From: DYRB01 sp963709645
GTDB taxonomy: Bacteria > Pseudomonadota > Gammaproteobacteria > Chromatiales > Chromatiaceae
Length of the DNA stretch: 64,000 nt
Direction: 5' to 3'
Assembly: GCA_963709645.1 (NCBI GenBank)
Contig: CAVPXP010000049.1
Coordinates: forward strand, 62,001 to 126,000
The position numbers and the translations under genes were made by a program. The notes under the pieces were generated by a model that was given only the letters and a program-made list of their open reading frames with translations, was not told the origin of the DNA and ran no database searches. Shown here piece by piece: positions 63,216 to 64,000 of the stretch (positions within the stretch are counted from its first letter, which is position 1; each line of letters starts with the position of its first letter).

Positions 63216-64000
63216 ACCGCCGCCTCAAGTGCCGGGTAGTCTGTATAGCCACGGGCATCACCGCCATAGAAGGTCTGCGGGTCCGGCTCCTTAAATGGAC
63301 CGCCGCGGCCTAGACGCTCGGGCAGGTCTGGGTTGGAGATGAAGGGCCGTCCAAAGGCGATCAAGTCCGCCTCGCCCGCGCTCAGGGCGGCACGTGCGCG
63401 CGGCCCGTCGAAGGCCCCGTTGAGCATGGTCAGCCCTCGATAGTGGGGGCGAATGGCGGCCAAAATGCGCTCCATCTTGGGCTCCACCTGGCGCATCACG
63501 TCCGTATCCGCCAAGTGCAGGTAGCCGATGCCCAACCCCGACAGGTGGGCGGCCACATACCCCTGGGTCTCCGCCGGGTCAGCATCGGCGATGTCGTTGC
63601 CGGTGAACAGAGGGGCCAGGCGAACTCCGACCCGGCCACGAGGAACCACACCGACCACGGCGTCCACCACCTCGAAGAGGAAGCGACAGCGGCCCGCCAC
63701 GCTGCCCCCATAGGCGTCGGTCCGCCGATTGACGTTGCTGGCGAGAAACTGGTGGGGCAGATAGCCGTTTGCGGCATGGACCTCAACCCCGTCGAAGCCC
63801 GCCTCCAGTGCCTTGGTCGCGGCGCGCGCGTAGTCGTCCACGGTCGCCCGGATCTCGTCCAGGGTCAGAGCCCGCGGCGGCGAGGCTGGGATCCGCGCCG
63901 CGTTCCCCTCCGCGTCCAGCCCGAAGGCGAGGCAGTTCTCGCCAGTCACGGCCGAGGGAGCAACCGGGGATTCTCCGCCATGCAAGGAGACATGCGACAC
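63212..64000 (-). CDS. Old Yellow Enzyme family NADH:flavin oxidoreductase, truncated by the window
   Basis: The C-terminal 262 residues of an OYE-family FMN enzyme; its start lies beyond the window. Visible are SHVSLHGGESPVAPSA, the catalytic/FMN segment AGFDGVEVHAANGYLPHQFLASNVNRRTDAYGG, VGVRLAPLFTGNDI and the FMN phosphate loop ADLIAFGRPFISNPDLPERL. The family reduces activated alkenes and related xenobiotics with NADPH. The full protein would be about 360 residues. Confidence 0.93.
   Translation of the reverse strand: MSHVSLHGGESPVAPSAVTGENCLAFGLDAEGNAARIPASPPRALTLDEIRATVDDYARAATKALEAGFDGVEVHAANGYLPHQFLASNVNRRTDAYGGSVAGRCRFLFEVVDAVVGVVPRGRVGVRLAPLFTGNDIADADPAETQGYVAAHLSGLGIGYLHLADTDVMRQVEPKMERILAAIRPHYRGLTMLNGAFDGPRARAALSAGEADLIAFGRPFISNPDLPERLGRGGPFKEPDPQTFYGGDARGYTDYPALEAAV

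Overview
The window reads as chromosomal DNA of a high-GC gammaproteobacterial sulfur oxidiser of the purple sulfur bacterium (Chromatiales/Chromatiaceae) type. The main evidence is a complete 15-gene dsr operon in the order dsrABEFHCMKLJOPNRS (54923 down to 40863, minus strand), the order known from Allochromatium vinosum, with sulfur-oxidiser hallmarks (DsrEFH, DsrL, DsrN, DsrR, DsrS). A second sulfur-energy module, qmoA-qmoB-hdrB-hdrC (6485 to 1279, minus strand), encodes a Qmo-type complex in which soluble HdrBC-like subunits stand in for QmoC; aprBA is not present here. A Gly/Tyr-rich exported protein (17373-17765) is a candidate sulfur-globule envelope protein. No photosynthesis genes fall in the window and the genus cannot be fixed from it.

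Layout. 0-0.75 kb: toxin-antitoxin pair (UPF0175/DUF3368). 1.1-6.5 kb: qmoAB-hdrBC, with a scar-like second copy of the hdrB 3' end downstream. 6.7-13.3 kb: pcm, a membrane protein, a TerB-like protein, a rhodanese lipoprotein, a HerA/DUF853 ATPase, a five-repeat secreted protein and a double-CDGSH Fe-S protein. 13.5-18.5 kb: PhoX/DUF839 protein, a four-repeat two-cysteine periplasmic protein, the sulfur-globule candidate and a bacteriohemerythrin. 18.7-28.7 kb: a divergent carbohydrate locus (SbmA/YddA-type ABC protein, GH1 beta-glucosidase, discoidin-domain glycosidase, GH94 phosphorylase-like enzyme) in which every gene is split by single-base frameshifts. 28.7-31.2 kb: NUDIX, TfoX, DUF3096, Nth and DUF1841 proteins. 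31.4-33.4 kb: an HvfABC-type RiPP metallophore operon. 33.7-40.7 kb: housekeeping genes (host-attachment family protein, tRNA-Ser, Bax-inhibitor protein, serS, cca, DUF4126, DUF2939). 40.9-54.9 kb: dsr operon. 55.3-58.45 kb, divergent from dsr: TauD-like dioxygenase, two unknown proteins, an orphan Cas6/Cmx6-like protein and a cysteine-free DsrC paralogue. 58.5-64 kb: PKHD hydroxylase, unknown proteins, an SLC13/RCK permease, DedA and a truncated Old Yellow Enzyme.

How it works together. In reverse-type Dsr oxidation, DsrEFH passes sulfur to DsrC, DsrAB oxidises it to sulfite, DsrL supplies NAD(P)-linked electron exchange, DsrMKJOP links DsrC thiols to quinone and periplasmic carriers, and DsrN makes the siroheme amide. 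QmoAB-HdrBC would take electrons from APS reductase, encoded elsewhere, during sulfite oxidation. The HvfABC peptide system probably handles copper or a similar metal. The gene set divergent from dsr contains no enzyme of known sulfur metabolism apart from the DsrC paralogue, and is the best place in the window to look for undescribed biology.
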